From Nocardia higoensis (GTDB lineage Bacteria; Actinomycetota; Actinomycetes; Mycobacteriales; Mycobacteriaceae): a DNA stretch of 64,000 bases. The translations under genes and the position numbers were made by a program. The DNA is taken from assembly GCF_015477835.1 (NCBI RefSeq), contig NZ_JADLQN010000002.1, forward strand, positions 682,001 through 746,000, in the 5' to 3' direction. Shown one piece after another: positions 34,795 through 45,039 of the stretch (its first letter is position 1; each line of letters begins with the position of its first letter). The notes beneath the pieces were generated by a model. It worked only from the letters and a program-made list of their open reading frames with translations, was not told where the DNA came from and did not search any database.

Positions 34795-35421
34795 ATGACC
34801 ACGACCGCGTCCGGCAGGCCGCGGCGGCGCACCCAGGAGCAGCGCAGCAGCGAGATGCGCACCCGGCTGCTCGACGCCACCATCGACTGCCTCGTCGACT
34901 ACGGCTACGCGGGCACGACCACGCCTCGGGTCGCCGAGCGCGCGGGCGTCACGCGCGGCGCGCAGGTGCACCACTTCGGATCCAAGACCGATCTGGTGGT
35001 AGCCGCGATCAATCATCTCGCCCAGCGCCGGGTGCAGGCGGTGCTCAGGGGGATCTCCGAGGTGCCGCCGGATGCCGAACGCGTCGAGGCCACCTTGGAC
35101 TTCCTGTGGGAAATGCACCAGGACCGGCTGTTCGTCGCGACCGTGGAGCTGTGGGTGGCCGGTCGCACCGACCCGGTGCTGGCCGCGGCGATGGATGAGG
35201 TCGAGCCGTTCGTGAACAACGCGGTGCTGACCGCGGTGGAACGCTTCGTGCCCGACGAGGTGCGCCGCAAGGATGCCCGCGACTTCGTCTTCACTGCCAT
35301 GGACGCCCTGCGCGGCATCCTGATCGCCGCCTGGGGCGACCCCGACTCCGACCGCGCCCACCGGCGCTGGCAGCGCGCTTCGGTGATGCTGCGGATGGTC
35401 GCGCAGGCGATCGGCGGCTGA
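34795..35421 (+). CDS. TetR-family repressor
   Basis: A 208-residue repressor. The N-terminal helix-turn-helix is TTTPRVAERAGVTRGAQVHH followed by FGSKTDLVVAAINHL; the rest is the helical ligand-binding/dimer domain. ATG 34795 is leaderless (TAGGAT then 6 nt). Near-identical operator sequences in front of this gene and in front of the acyl-CoA dehydrogenase-SDR pair make it the likely repressor of itself and that operon. The inducer is probably an acyl-CoA or related lipid; this is inferred from the targets. Confidence 0.92.
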   Translation: MTTTASGRPRRRTQEQRSSEMRTRLLDATIDCLVDYGYAGTTTPRVAERAGVTRGAQVHHFGSKTDLVVAAINHLAQRRVQAVLRGISEVPPDAERVEATLDFLWEMHQDRLFVATVELWVAGRTDPVLAAAMDEVEPFVNNAVLTAVERFVPDEVRRKDARDFVFTAMDALRGILIAAWGDPDSDRAHRRWQRASVMLRMVAQAIGG

Positions 35422-35471
35422 CCGGCGGCGGCGCCCGGGTCGCCAGCCGAATCGGGCGAACCGTTGCACAG

Positions 35472-35493
35472 TTACATGCAGCTCTGTACGTTT
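35472..35493 (+). promoter_or_regulatory. TetR operator upstream of acyl-CoA dehydrogenase
   Basis: The sequence starting TTACATGCAGCTC and ending TGTACGTTT matches the tetR operator at 17 of its first 20 positions. GATACG at 35504 just downstream could be the -10 element, giving a leader of about 100 nt before the dehydrogenase start. Confidence 0.75.
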
Positions 35494-35620
35494 GTTGCAG
35501 CTCGATACGCCGAACCGGACGATGTGGTCCGGGTCATCCGGTGCCGTCCCGGTCCCGGCGCGCCCGCCCGTGGGTCGAGCTGCCTTGCGCCGGCGGCATT
35601 TGCGACAGGAGAGAACGACG

Positions 35621-36877
35621 ATGTTCGAATGGTCCGAGACCGATCTGATGGTCCGCGACGCCGTGCGCGCTTTCATCGACCGGGAGATCCGCCCGAACCT
35701 CGATGCCCTCGACAGCGGCGAGATGCTGCCCTACCCGATCCTGACCAAGCTGTTCGCCGAGTTCGGCATCGCGGCGATGGCCACCGACGCGCTGGAAAAG
35801 CAGCTGGCCGCCGAAGAAGCCGAGGCCGACGGCGCCTCCGACGAGGAGAGCAGAGCGGCGGGCAAGCGCGCGGCCGCCGCCAACGCCGAACAGCAGTCGA
35901 TGATGGCCGTGCTGGTCAGCGAGCTGTCCGGCGTCTGTCTGGGCCTGGTCAGCGCCCTCGGCGTGAGCACCGGCCTCGGCGCGGCGACCATCCAGTCGCG
36001 CGGCACGCTGGCCCAGAAGAAGCGCTGGCTGCCCGAGCTGGTCACGATGGAGAAGGTCGCCTCCTGGGCGATCACCGAACCCGACTCCGGCTCCGACGCC
36101 TTCGGTGGCATGAAGACCTACGTCCGCCGCGACGGCGAGGACTACATCCTCAACGGCCAGAAGACCTTCATCACCAACGGCCCGTTCGCCGACGTCATCG
36201 TCGTCTACGCCAAGCTCGACGAGGGCGACGCGAGCGTGGACAAGCGCGACCGCAAGGTGCTGACCTTCGTGCTCGACAAGGGCATGGAGGGCCTCACCCA
36301 GGGCAAGCCGTTCAAGAAGATGGGCCTGCACAGCTCGCCCACCGGTGAGCTGTTCTTCGACAACGTCCGCCTGGGTCGCGACCGGCTGCTCGGCGAGACC
36401 GAGGAGCACCGCGGCGGCGACGGCCGCGAGTCCGCGCGCACCAACTTCGTCGCCGAACGTGTCGGCGTCACCTTCCAGGCCCTGGGCATCATCGAGGAAT
36501 GCCACCGGCTCTGCGTGGACTACGCCAAGAACCGGAAGCTGTGGGGCCAGGAGATCGGCCGGTTCCAGCTCGTGCAGCTCAAGCTGGCCAAGATGGAGAT
36601 CGCCCGGGTCAACGTCCGCAACATGGTGTTCAACGTCATCGAGCGCACCCGCGCGGGCAAGCCGCTGTCGCTGGCCGAGGCCTCGGCGATGAAGCTGTAC
36701 TCCTCGGAGACCGCCACCGACGTCGCGATGGAGGCGGTGCAGCTCTTCGGCGGTAATGGATACATGAGCGAGTACCGCGTCGAACAGCTCGCCCGCGACG
36801 CCAAGTCGCTGATGATCTACGCGGGCAGCAACGAAATCCAGGTCACCCACATCGCCAAGGGCCTGCTCGGCCGCTGA
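35621..36877 (+). CDS. Acyl-CoA dehydrogenase
   Basis: A 418-residue FAD-dependent enzyme of beta-oxidation or related acyl-CoA catabolism. Signatures: ASWAITEPDSGSDAFGGMKT (FAD/substrate site), NGQKTFITNG, YAKNRKLWGQEIGRFQLVQL and QLFGGNGYMSEYRVEQLARD. The usual catalytic Glu position near the C-terminus reads YAGSNEIQ, with Ala instead of Glu; Glu279 (FVAER) aligns with the alternative base used by isovaleryl- and long-chain acyl-CoA dehydrogenases. An Ala/Glu-rich insert at about 60-92 is unusual. ATG 35621 has AGGAGA upstream. It is followed 30 nt later by an SDR and likely controlled by the upstream TetR. Confidence 0.94.
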   Translation: MFEWSETDLMVRDAVRAFIDREIRPNLDALDSGEMLPYPILTKLFAEFGIAAMATDALEKQLAAEEAEADGASDEESRAAGKRAAAANAEQQSMMAVLVSELSGVCLGLVSALGVSTGLGAATIQSRGTLAQKKRWLPELVTMEKVASWAITEPDSGSDAFGGMKTYVRRDGEDYILNGQKTFITNGPFADVIVVYAKLDEGDASVDKRDRKVLTFVLDKGMEGLTQGKPFKKMGLHSSPTGELFFDNVRLGRDRLLGETEEHRGGDGRESARTNFVAERVGVTFQALGIIEECHRLCVDYAKNRKLWGQEIGRFQLVQLKLAKMEIARVNVRNMVFNVIERTRAGKPLSLAEASAMKLYSSETATDVAMEAVQLFGGNGYMSEYRVEQLARDAKSLMIYAGSNEIQVTHIAKGLLGR

Positions 36878-36907
36878 GAACGGCGAGCACTGAGAAAGGC
36901 ATACACA

Positions 36908-37759
36908 ATGAGTTCAGCCGCACGAATCGCGGGCAAAGTCGTCGTCATCACCGGCGGCGCGCGTGGCATCGGTTTCGCCACCGCGCGCAAGCTGCGTGAC
37001 CTCGGTGCGCAGGTCGCCATCGGCGACGTCGACGAGGCCAAGGTCAAGGAGTCCAGCGCCGAGCTGGGACTCGAGGTGTACGGCAAGCTCGACGTCACCG
37101 ATCCGGAGAGCTTCGAAGCCTTCCTCGATCAGGTCGAGCGCACCCTCGGACCGATCGATGTCCTGATCAACAACGCGGGCATCATGCCGGTCGGTCATTT
37201 CCACGAGGAGCCCGACCGCGTGTCCCGCCGCATGATCGACATCAACATCTACGGCGTGGTACTCGGCAGCAAGCTGGCCGCCCAGCGGATGCTGCCGCGC
37301 GGCTCCGGGCACGTCATCAACATCGCCTCGCTGGCCGGTGTGATCGCCACTCCGGGCCTGGCCACCTACGGCGGCAGCAAGGCGGCCGTGCTCACCATGA
37401 CCGACGCCCTGTACGCCGAGTACCGCGGCACCGGCGTCGAATTCTCCTCGGTGGCACCGACCTTCACCAATACCGAACTGGTCGCGGGCACCAAGGGTGC
37501 CAAGGGCGTGCGCAACGCCGAGCCGGAGGAGATCGCCGAGGCGGTCGCCGAACTGATCGCCGAGCCGAAGCGGCGAGTCGCGGTCACCAAGCTGGCGGGC
37601 AGGCTGGCGAACCTGCAGTACTACTTGCCGAACAAGCTGCTCGACACGATCGGTGAGAAGTTCGGCATGAAGGAAGTCTTCCTCGGCGACGTCGACAAGG
37701 AAGCGCGCGCCGCCTACGAGCGTCGCGCCCGAGGCGAAGAGGACCAGGCGCAGTCCTGA
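36908..37759 (+). CDS. SDR-family oxidoreductase
   Basis: A 283-residue short-chain dehydrogenase with TGGARGIGFATARKL (cofactor), NNAGIMPVG, catalytic Ser in INIASLAGV and Tyr/Lys in YGGSKAAVL. It ends with a region (YYLPNKLLDTIGEKFGMKEV) seen in mycobacterial SDRs acting on lipids or steroids. ATG 36908 has GAGAAAGG upstream. It is co-transcribed with the acyl-CoA dehydrogenase, so it probably acts on the same hydroxyacyl or ketone substrate; this is inference. Confidence 0.92.
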   Translation: MSSAARIAGKVVVITGGARGIGFATARKLRDLGAQVAIGDVDEAKVKESSAELGLEVYGKLDVTDPESFEAFLDQVERTLGPIDVLINNAGIMPVGHFHEEPDRVSRRMIDINIYGVVLGSKLAAQRMLPRGSGHVINIASLAGVIATPGLATYGGSKAAVLTMTDALYAEYRGTGVEFSSVAPTFTNTELVAGTKGAKGVRNAEPEEIAEAVAELIAEPKRRVAVTKLAGRLANLQYYLPNKLLDTIGEKFGMKEVFLGDVDKEARAAYERRARGEEDQAQS

Positions 37760-37784
37760 TCCTCTTCCCGCAGCGCCGGGCTCG

Positions 37785-38783
37785 TCAGACCGCGCGCAGC
37801 CGGTTGCGGCTGGCGTAGACGTGCTCGGCGATCAGGGTGGCGATCCGGTCCGGTGCCTCCAGCATGGGGACGTGCCCGACCCGGTTGACCAGGATGCGGT
37901 CGGCCGAGTCGGGCAGCTCCTTCAGGAAGCGCCGCGCGTAGACACGGTTGGGAATGAACCGGTCGTACTCGGCCAGCAGCAGCCGCACCGGCGTCGTCAG
38001 TTCCGACAGGTCGCCGGGGACCGGGGCGCGCAGACTGCCGCGGATCAGTGGCATCATCGCCCGGCAGTTGACGGCCGCGGTGATGGTGGCCGTCGCGTCG
38101 CGGCGCGAGACCGCCGACGGATTCTTGGCCACCACGAACAGCGCCACCCGCCGTGCGAACGGATTGCCCGTGGTGAAGCCCGCCAGTCGCCTGCCCAGCC
38201 GCGCGAGCGGCACCAGGGACAGGAATTTGAGGGCGACTCGGAGCTGGGTGAGCGAGTGTGTCTTCCAGCCGCCGGTGGGCGCGATCAGGGTGAGGGTGCG
38301 GGCACGCTGACGCCTGGCCAGTTCGACGCCGACCCACGCGCCCAGCGAATTGCCCGCGATATGGCAGGTGCGCCAGCCCATCTCGTCGAGCCTGCGCTCC
38401 ACCTCGTCGGCGAGCGCGGCGATGTCGATGGTGTCGCCGGTGATGTCCGGTCCGCCCCAGTGCCCGGCCAGCGCGGGCGCGAACACCTCGCAGTGCGAGC
38501 CGAGCAGCGTCGCGGTCTGCTCCCAGCAGTGCGGCGAGAGCATGAAGCCGTGCAGCAACAGCAGCGGGTCGCCGGAGCCGATGTGCAGCGCCCGCAGGGC
38601 GACGGGCTGTTCGGCGGCCCGGCGATCGTTCTTCCCGACGGACTTGTCCCGCCCGGCCTCTTCCGCGGCGGCCTGCTCGGAGTCGTCGGACTCGAACTCG
38701 TCGGCGCGCCTGGCGGCATCGGCGGGGTGGGGTTTGCCGACCGGGCGGGATCTGTCGGACGGGCGGGAGGTGTCGGACGTCAT
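37785..38783 (-). CDS. Alpha/beta hydrolase
   Basis: A roughly 332-residue hydrolase with a 60-residue charged, disordered N-terminus. Fold motifs: LLLLHGFMLSPHCWEQTATL (oxyanion), the nucleophile elbow HIAGNSLGAWVGVELAR (Ser), LLAEYDRFIPNR (acid) and NRVGHVPMLEAPDR (His). ATG 38783 is preferred over 38792. It converges on the SDR with 25 nt between and could belong to the same lipid-degradation neighbourhood. The substrate is unknown. Confidence 0.9.
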   Translation of the reverse strand: MTSDTSRPSDRSRPVGKPHPADAARRADEFESDDSEQAAAEEAGRDKSVGKNDRRAAEQPVALRALHIGSGDPLLLLHGFMLSPHCWEQTATLLGSHCEVFAPALAGHWGGPDITGDTIDIAALADEVERRLDEMGWRTCHIAGNSLGAWVGVELARRQRARTLTLIAPTGGWKTHSLTQLRVALKFLSLVPLARLGRRLAGFTTGNPFARRVALFVVAKNPSAVSRRDATATITAAVNCRAMMPLIRGSLRAPVPGDLSELTTPVRLLLAEYDRFIPNRVYARRFLKELPDSADRILVNRVGHVPMLEAPDRIATLIAEHVYASRNRLRAV

Positions 38784-38852
38784 CGTCAGCACCCCTTCCT
38801 GGACCGCGTGGTCCGGGGCAGGTACATCTGAGCTGCATTGTACGGTCGGACG

Positions 38853-39635
38853 GTGCCGAACATTGTCTCAACGATCAACGCGAACGGGATCAGAGCCGCC
38901 GCGGGCAAAGGGATGCTCGCCTGGCTCGCGGCCACCGAAGCCGACGTCGTGTGCGTGCAGGAGACCCGCGCCACCGACGAGCAGACCCGTGCCGCGCTGG
39001 CGCCCGCACTCGACGACGGCTGGTTCCTGACCAACGCCGAGCCGAGCGCCAAGGGCAGGGCCGGGGTCGCGATCCTGTCCAGGCGCGCGCCGGACGCGGT
39101 GCGAATCGGGTTCGGCAGCGCCGAGTTCGACGCGTCGGGCCGCTACGTCGAAGCCACCTTCGGCGAGGTGACCGTGGCCAGTGTCTACGTGCACTCCGGG
39201 GAGGCAGGCACCCCGCGCCAGGACGAGAAGTACCGGTTCATGGCCGAATTCGGTGCCTACCTGAAGGGCAGGAACGACGGGGATGTCGTGGTGGGCGGTG
39301 ACTGGAACATCGCGCACACCGAGCGGGATCTGAAGAACTGGAAGGGCAATCGCACTTCGGCGGGGTTCCTGCCGGAGGAGCGCGCCTGGATCGACGAGCT
39401 GATCGCCGCCGGATACGTCGATGTGGTGCGCGCCCTGCATCCCGGCGTCGACGGTCCCTACAGCTGGTGGTCCTATCGCGGCCGTGCCTACGACAACGAC
39501 TCGGGCTGGCGTATCGATCTGCAGCTGGTGCGCGGCGAACTCGCGGGTCGCGCAAAACAGGCCGTGGTGGAACGGGCGCCGTCCTACGATCAGCGCTGGT
39601 CCGACCATGCGCCGGTCACCGTGCAGTACCGATGA
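38853..39635 (+). CDS. xthA: Exodeoxyribonuclease III
   Basis: A 260-residue AP endonuclease/3'-5' exonuclease of the ExoIII family for base excision repair. Motifs: NIVSTINANGIRAA at the start, metal Glu in VCVQETRA, the phosphate-binding GGDWNIAHTERDLKN, and the catalytic SDHAPV near the end. GTG 38853 is leaderless: TACGGT ends 6 nt upstream. Its stop overlaps the next ORF by 4 nt (ATGA), starting a very compact four-gene row with a secreted RNase and barstar. Confidence 0.95.
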   Translation: MPNIVSTINANGIRAAAGKGMLAWLAATEADVVCVQETRATDEQTRAALAPALDDGWFLTNAEPSAKGRAGVAILSRRAPDAVRIGFGSAEFDASGRYVEATFGEVTVASVYVHSGEAGTPRQDEKYRFMAEFGAYLKGRNDGDVVVGGDWNIAHTERDLKNWKGNRTSAGFLPEERAWIDELIAAGYVDVVRALHPGVDGPYSWWSYRGRAYDNDSGWRIDLQLVRGELAGRAKQAVVERAPSYDQRWSDHAPVTVQYR

Positions 39636-39769
39636 ACTCGTCGGTACCGATGCGCCCCGCGGTGCCGGTGAACCTCGCCGTATCGATGGGCGCCGCCGAG
39701 CCGATGGACACCTGTGGACAGATCGATACCGCTGTGCCGGTGAGCGCCGTGGTGGGGACCTGGGGCAGG
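39626..39769 (+). repeat. 18-bp degenerate tandem repeat (seven to eight units)
   Basis: Exact 18-bp periodicity: units begin at 39626 (GTACCGATGAACTCGTCG), 39644 (GTACCGATGCGCCCCGCG), 39662 (GTGCCGGTGAACCTCGCC), 39680 (GTATCGATGGGCGCCGCC), 39698, 39716, 39734 (GTGCCGGTGAGCGCCGTG) and a weak one at 39752. The unit equals six codons of the ORF at 39632. Confidence 0.8.
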
Positions 39770-39817
39770 CCCGCCGCCGATGAGTTCCCCGCCGACAGAA
39801 GGACCCGCGCACGATGA
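39632..39817 (+). CDS. Hexapeptide-repeat ORF between xthA and the RNase gene
   Basis: A 61-residue frame made of six-residue repeats of the type V-P-M/V-x-x-A (VPMRPA, VPVNLA, VSMGAA, VPVSAV), then a charged tail (FPADRRTRAR). Its ATG overlaps the xthA stop (ATGA) and its TGA overlaps the RNase start (ATGA again), so both ends have the geometry of translational coupling. It has no own ribosome site outside xthA and no recognised family. It may be a real small protein, or a translated leader that carries ribosomes into the RNase gene. Confidence 0.5.
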   Translation: MNSSVPMRPAVPVNLAVSMGAAEPMDTCGQIDTAVPVSAVVGTWGRPAADEFPADRRTRAR

Positions 39818-40317
39818 ATCCGAAGGTTCTCCGAACAGTCGCGGCCCTGGGCGCGCTCGCGCTGGTGTTGTTGGTGTCGCTGCTGACCACCCGGGGCGCC
39901 GATCATTCCGTTTCGGACACCGCCCCTGGCACGAACGCGACGGCCGTCTCGACCGCGGTGCCGGACGCGGGGAGCGCCACGGCGGTGCCGAAACCCGGCG
40001 CGGCGAGCCCTGTCACCGCACCGTCGCGGGTCGCGGGCGTCCCGGATCGCGCCTACGACACCCTCGCCGAGATCGACGCCGGTCGCTGGCCCGACTCGGC
40101 GAACGCGCCCGGCACCAAGGGCGGCGAGCGATTCATGAACCGCGACAAGGATCTGCCGCTCACCGACAGTGCGGGCGAGAAGATCGCCTATCAGGAGTGG
40201 GACGTCAATCCCAAGCAGCGCAATCGCTCCCGCGACGCCGAACGCATCGTCACCGGCAGTGACGGTTCGGCCTGGTACACCGGCGACCACTACGAGAACT
40301 TCACGAGGATGCGCTGA
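39814..40317 (+). CDS. Secreted guanyl-specific RNase (barnase/RNase Sa family)
   Basis: A 167-residue exported ribonuclease. An N-terminal hydrophobic segment (VAALGALALVLLVSLL) acts as signal or anchor, followed by an Ala/Pro/Thr linker (about 30-72). The microbial RNase domain carries the catalytic triad Glu128 (AYQEWDV), Arg144 (RDAERIV) and His159 (YTGDHYENF), plus the typical RFMNRDKDLP. It would cut single-stranded RNA outside the cell or in a competitor. The barstar gene begins on its stop codon (TGATG), a toxin-immunity arrangement. Confidence 0.92.
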   Translation: MNPKVLRTVAALGALALVLLVSLLTTRGADHSVSDTAPGTNATAVSTAVPDAGSATAVPKPGAASPVTAPSRVAGVPDRAYDTLAEIDAGRWPDSANAPGTKGGERFMNRDKDLPLTDSAGEKIAYQEWDVNPKQRNRSRDAERIVTGSDGSAWYTGDHYENFTRMR

Positions 40318-40790
40318 TGCCCCTACCGCTCTCGCAATTTCTCGCCCGCCCGATCGACGACGAGCCGGACGCCGGTGCGCATCCGGTGCTCGGGGCGCTG
40401 CCGGTGACCGCGCCGGAGCTGTCCGAGGTGCGCTATCGGGCGCCGGCCGGATTCGTGGTGCGGGAATTGCGCGGCGAGCGGATGCGCACCGTCGGCGGGT
40501 TGTTCGACGAGTGGGCGGCGGCTTTCCAGTTCCCCTACTACTTCGGCGCGAACAAGAACGCCTTCGACGAATGCCTGCGCGATCTGGACGATTTCCTCGG
40601 TGAGGCCGCCGGTTACGTCGCGGTGGTCCGCGATGCCGCCGAACTGCTGGCCGATCAGGTCGCCGAGCGCGAGTGGTTTGTGGAGGCGATGCGCGACTGT
40701 GCCGACCATTGGCGCCGTAGAGAGGTCGCGTTCCTGGTGGTCCTGCAGGACGAGCCCGGCGCGGACATGGTCGCGCTGACCTTGGACTGA
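40317..40790 (+). CDS. Barstar-family RNase inhibitor
   Basis: A 157-residue protein whose C-terminal 95 residues are a barstar domain: LRGERMRTVGGLFDEWAAAF, FPYYFGANKNAFDECLRDLD and VAFLVVLQDEP. The acidic and Tyr residues that plug the RNase active site in barstar (YYFGANKNAFDECLRDLDDF) are kept. An extra N-terminal part of about 55 residues is unusual. It overlaps the RNase stop by one base, so the immunity protein is made with the toxin and protects the cytoplasm before export. Confidence 0.93.
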   Translation: MPLPLSQFLARPIDDEPDAGAHPVLGALPVTAPELSEVRYRAPAGFVVRELRGERMRTVGGLFDEWAAAFQFPYYFGANKNAFDECLRDLDDFLGEAAGYVAVVRDAAELLADQVAEREWFVEAMRDCADHWRRREVAFLVVLQDEPGADMVALTLD

Positions 40791-41023
40791 CCTTCCCGGG
40801 TCCGGCCGTCCTCCGGTCCGGTCGATCCCGGTCGGCTGTGCCAGGCGTGGCCGCCCACAGCCGACCGGTTCCCGGCGACGAACTCTGCGCGGCGTGTGAG
40901 GCTTGCAGGACGAGCACGGTCGCGCGAACCCCGGCCGACTCGGCTAGCCGTCCAGCAGGTCACGGTGTGCGCGGCGCCGACCCGGCGCGAGGTGGACCGG
41001 CGAAGCCCCGCCGCTCGCGTGGG
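40791..41023. other. Intergenic region, nothing recognised
   Basis: About 230 nt between the convergent barstar and tetR genes. No hairpin as strong as the other terminators, no RNA gene, and no frame with sustained codon bias was seen. Confidence 0.5.
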
Positions 41024-41662
41024 TCAGCGCAGGCGGCCGGCCAGATCCTCGCCGAGCAGGACGAACACGTCGGTGGTGTGCTCGACGAGTTCGTCCTGGC
41101 TGAGGTCGATCTCGCCCTGCAACCACGAGGTCAGCGTGTGCACCAGGCCGCCGACCAGGTAGGTCGCGCGGAAGTCGATCACCGCGTCGGGCAGCGGATC
41201 GGTGATGCCGTAGAAGCCGACGCCCTGCGCGGCGACCATGCGCGCGAAGGCGCGGATCGTCTGGTTGCCGCGCGCCCGCAACTCCGGGGTGGCCATGCCC
41301 GCGACCAGCGCGACGTGGGCTTTGCGCGGGTCGTCGGTGAGCACGTGGATGCCTGCGGCGATGGCGGCGTGCGCTTTGCCCTTGGTCGTCTCGTCGGTGG
41401 TGTCGCGCAGCGCGTCGAGGATGGTCAGTGCCAGTTCCTCGGCGATGCGATCGAACAGCCCGGACAGCACCGCCTCGCGGCTGTCGAAGCTCTCGTAGTA
41501 GTAGCGCTCGTTGAGACCGGCCCGGCCGCACAGGCCGGAGACGGTCAGTTTGCCCAAGCCCTCGGTGCCGACGATGTCGAGCGCGGCATCGAGCAGCGCC
41601 GTGCGCCGCGCAGCCCTGCGCTCCTCGGCGGAGACGCCGCCATAGGTCCGCTGCGCAGTCAC
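41024..41662 (-). CDS. TetR-family repressor
   Basis: A 212-residue regulator. DNA-binding region: RRTALLDAALDIVGTEGLGK followed by LTVSGLCGRAGLNERYYYES, then a helical effector domain (FRATYLVGGLVHTLTSWLQG). GTG 41662 is chosen because homology begins at SAEERRAARRTALL and AGAAT lies 7 nt upstream. It is divergent from the MpaB-family gene across a short region with two inverted repeats, so that gene is the likely target. The ligand is unknown. Confidence 0.9.
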   Translation of the reverse strand: MTAQRTYGGVSAEERRAARRTALLDAALDIVGTEGLGKLTVSGLCGRAGLNERYYYESFDSREAVLSGLFDRIAEELALTILDALRDTTDETTKGKAHAAIAAGIHVLTDDPRKAHVALVAGMATPELRARGNQTIRAFARMVAAQGVGFYGITDPLPDAVIDFRATYLVGGLVHTLTSWLQGEIDLSQDELVEHTTDVFVLLGEDLAGRLR

Positions 41663-41699
41663 GCGTCCGATTCTGGCACGTTTTCGCGCGGCGGATGTT

Positions 41700-41732
41700 T
41701 GGCATGGGGTATTGCCAGAATTGGCTATCTGG
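41700..41732. promoter_or_regulatory. Overlapping inverted repeats between tetR and mpaB-like gene
   Basis: TGGCA (41700-41704) pairs with TGCCA (41713-41717), and CCAGA (41715-41719) with TCTGG (41728-41732); both have 8-bp spacers and the two share three bases. They are a plausible double operator for the divergent TetR regulator. Confidence 0.45.
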
Positions 41733-41772
41733 TGGATTCTATTTCCAGATGACTCGACGAGGAGGCTCCCCG

Positions 41773-43807
<2,035 letters not shown>

Positions 43808-43844
43808 CCCGGGTACGACGTGTGCGGGAGCGGGCCTCGAAGGG

Positions 43845-44876
43845 GTGAGCGCGGTGCAGGTGATCGACAATGTCAAGGCCCGTATCGAACGGGTCGTCGG
43901 GCAACGGCCCTGGCTCGACCATGTGATCCGGGCGGCGGGCCGCTACCGGTCCAGCCGAGGTGACCACTACGCCGCCGGCATCACCTATTTCACGGTGCTG
44001 TCGCTGTTCCCGCTGCTCATGGTGGCTTTCGCCATCGCCGGTTTCGTGCTGGCGGGCAACCAGGAGCTCTTCGACGAGTTGCAGTCCAAGATCGTCGAGA
44101 ACATGCCGGGCGAATTCGGCACGCAGATCAACGATCTCGTCGACCAAGCGGTCGAATCGCGCAGCACGGTGGGCATCCTCGGACTGCTGACCGGTCTGTG
44201 GACCGGGCTGGGCTGGATGGGGAACCTGCGCGCGGCACTCACCGAGCAGTGGGACGGCGACCCACCCGACGAGGGCAACTTCCTGACCACCAAGCTCTCC
44301 GACCTCGGCGCGCTGATCGGTCTCGGTCTCGCGCTGGTGCTCTCGCTCGGTCTGTCGGCGGTGGGCTCGGGCGGGCTGGGCGCCCGGGTGGTCGAGGCGA
44401 TCGGACTCGGCGATGTGTTCGGCATGGGCGTGCTGCTGCGCCTGCTCTCGATCGTGCTGGCCGTGCTGGCGACCTGGGCGGTGTACGTCTGGATCATCGC
44501 CCGGCTGCCCCGCACGAAGGTCACCCTGGCCAGTGCCGCCAAAGCGGGTCTGCTGGCCGCGGTGGCCTTCGAGCTGTTCAAGTACGTCGGCTCGATCTAC
44601 CTGCGCTCGGTGCTGCAGAGCCCGGCGGGGGCGACCTTCGGTTCCATCATCGGCCTGATGGTGTTCAGCTACATCACCTACCGGATCATCCTGTTCGCGA
44701 CCGCCTGGGCGGCCACCGCGGCGGAGAACGAACTGCCCGCCGAGATCGAGCCGCCCGCACCGGCGGTCATCCGGCCGCGGCTCGTCGACGCCAGGTCCTC
44801 CGGGGGGATCGGTGCGGCCGCGTTCGGTGCGGGCGCGCTGGCGATGCTGGCGCTGAGCCGATTGCGCGGCAAGTAG
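43845..44876 (+). CDS. YihY/BrkB-family inner membrane protein
   Basis: A 343-residue membrane protein of the YihY (BrkB) family. Conserved features: RGDHYAAGITYFTVLSLFPL, LLTGLWTGLGWMGNLRAALT, WIIARLPRTKVTLASAAKAG and VFSYITYRIILFATAWAATA, with about six transmembrane helices and a short cytoplasmic tail. The family lies in cell-envelope contexts but its activity is not established. GTG 43845 starts 37 nt after trpS, likely the same transcript. Confidence 0.92.
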   Translation: MSAVQVIDNVKARIERVVGQRPWLDHVIRAAGRYRSSRGDHYAAGITYFTVLSLFPLLMVAFAIAGFVLAGNQELFDELQSKIVENMPGEFGTQINDLVDQAVESRSTVGILGLLTGLWTGLGWMGNLRAALTEQWDGDPPDEGNFLTTKLSDLGALIGLGLALVLSLGLSAVGSGGLGARVVEAIGLGDVFGMGVLLRLLSIVLAVLATWAVYVWIIARLPRTKVTLASAAKAGLLAAVAFELFKYVGSIYLRSVLQSPAGATFGSIIGLMVFSYITYRIILFATAWAATAAENELPAEIEPPAPAVIRPRLVDARSSGGIGAAAFGAGALAMLALSRLRGK

Positions 44877-45039
44877 ATCCGCGCATTTCTGTCATCGGGC
44901 GCTGTGACGCGCGATGCTGTGGGCGAGCTGTTCACCGAACCTTCGCCAGGACGGCACGGCCGCCGGGCCAGCGATGCGGGATCGCTCGATGCGCGGGCTG
45001 TCGGTCTCGGTCGGCGTGAACCGATCGTGCCGGGGCGGA

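Noticed and set aside
40791-41023. Possible RNA gene in the gap after barstar
   Set aside because: No cloverleaf, no strong stem-loop and no conserved RNA motif could be found by eye.
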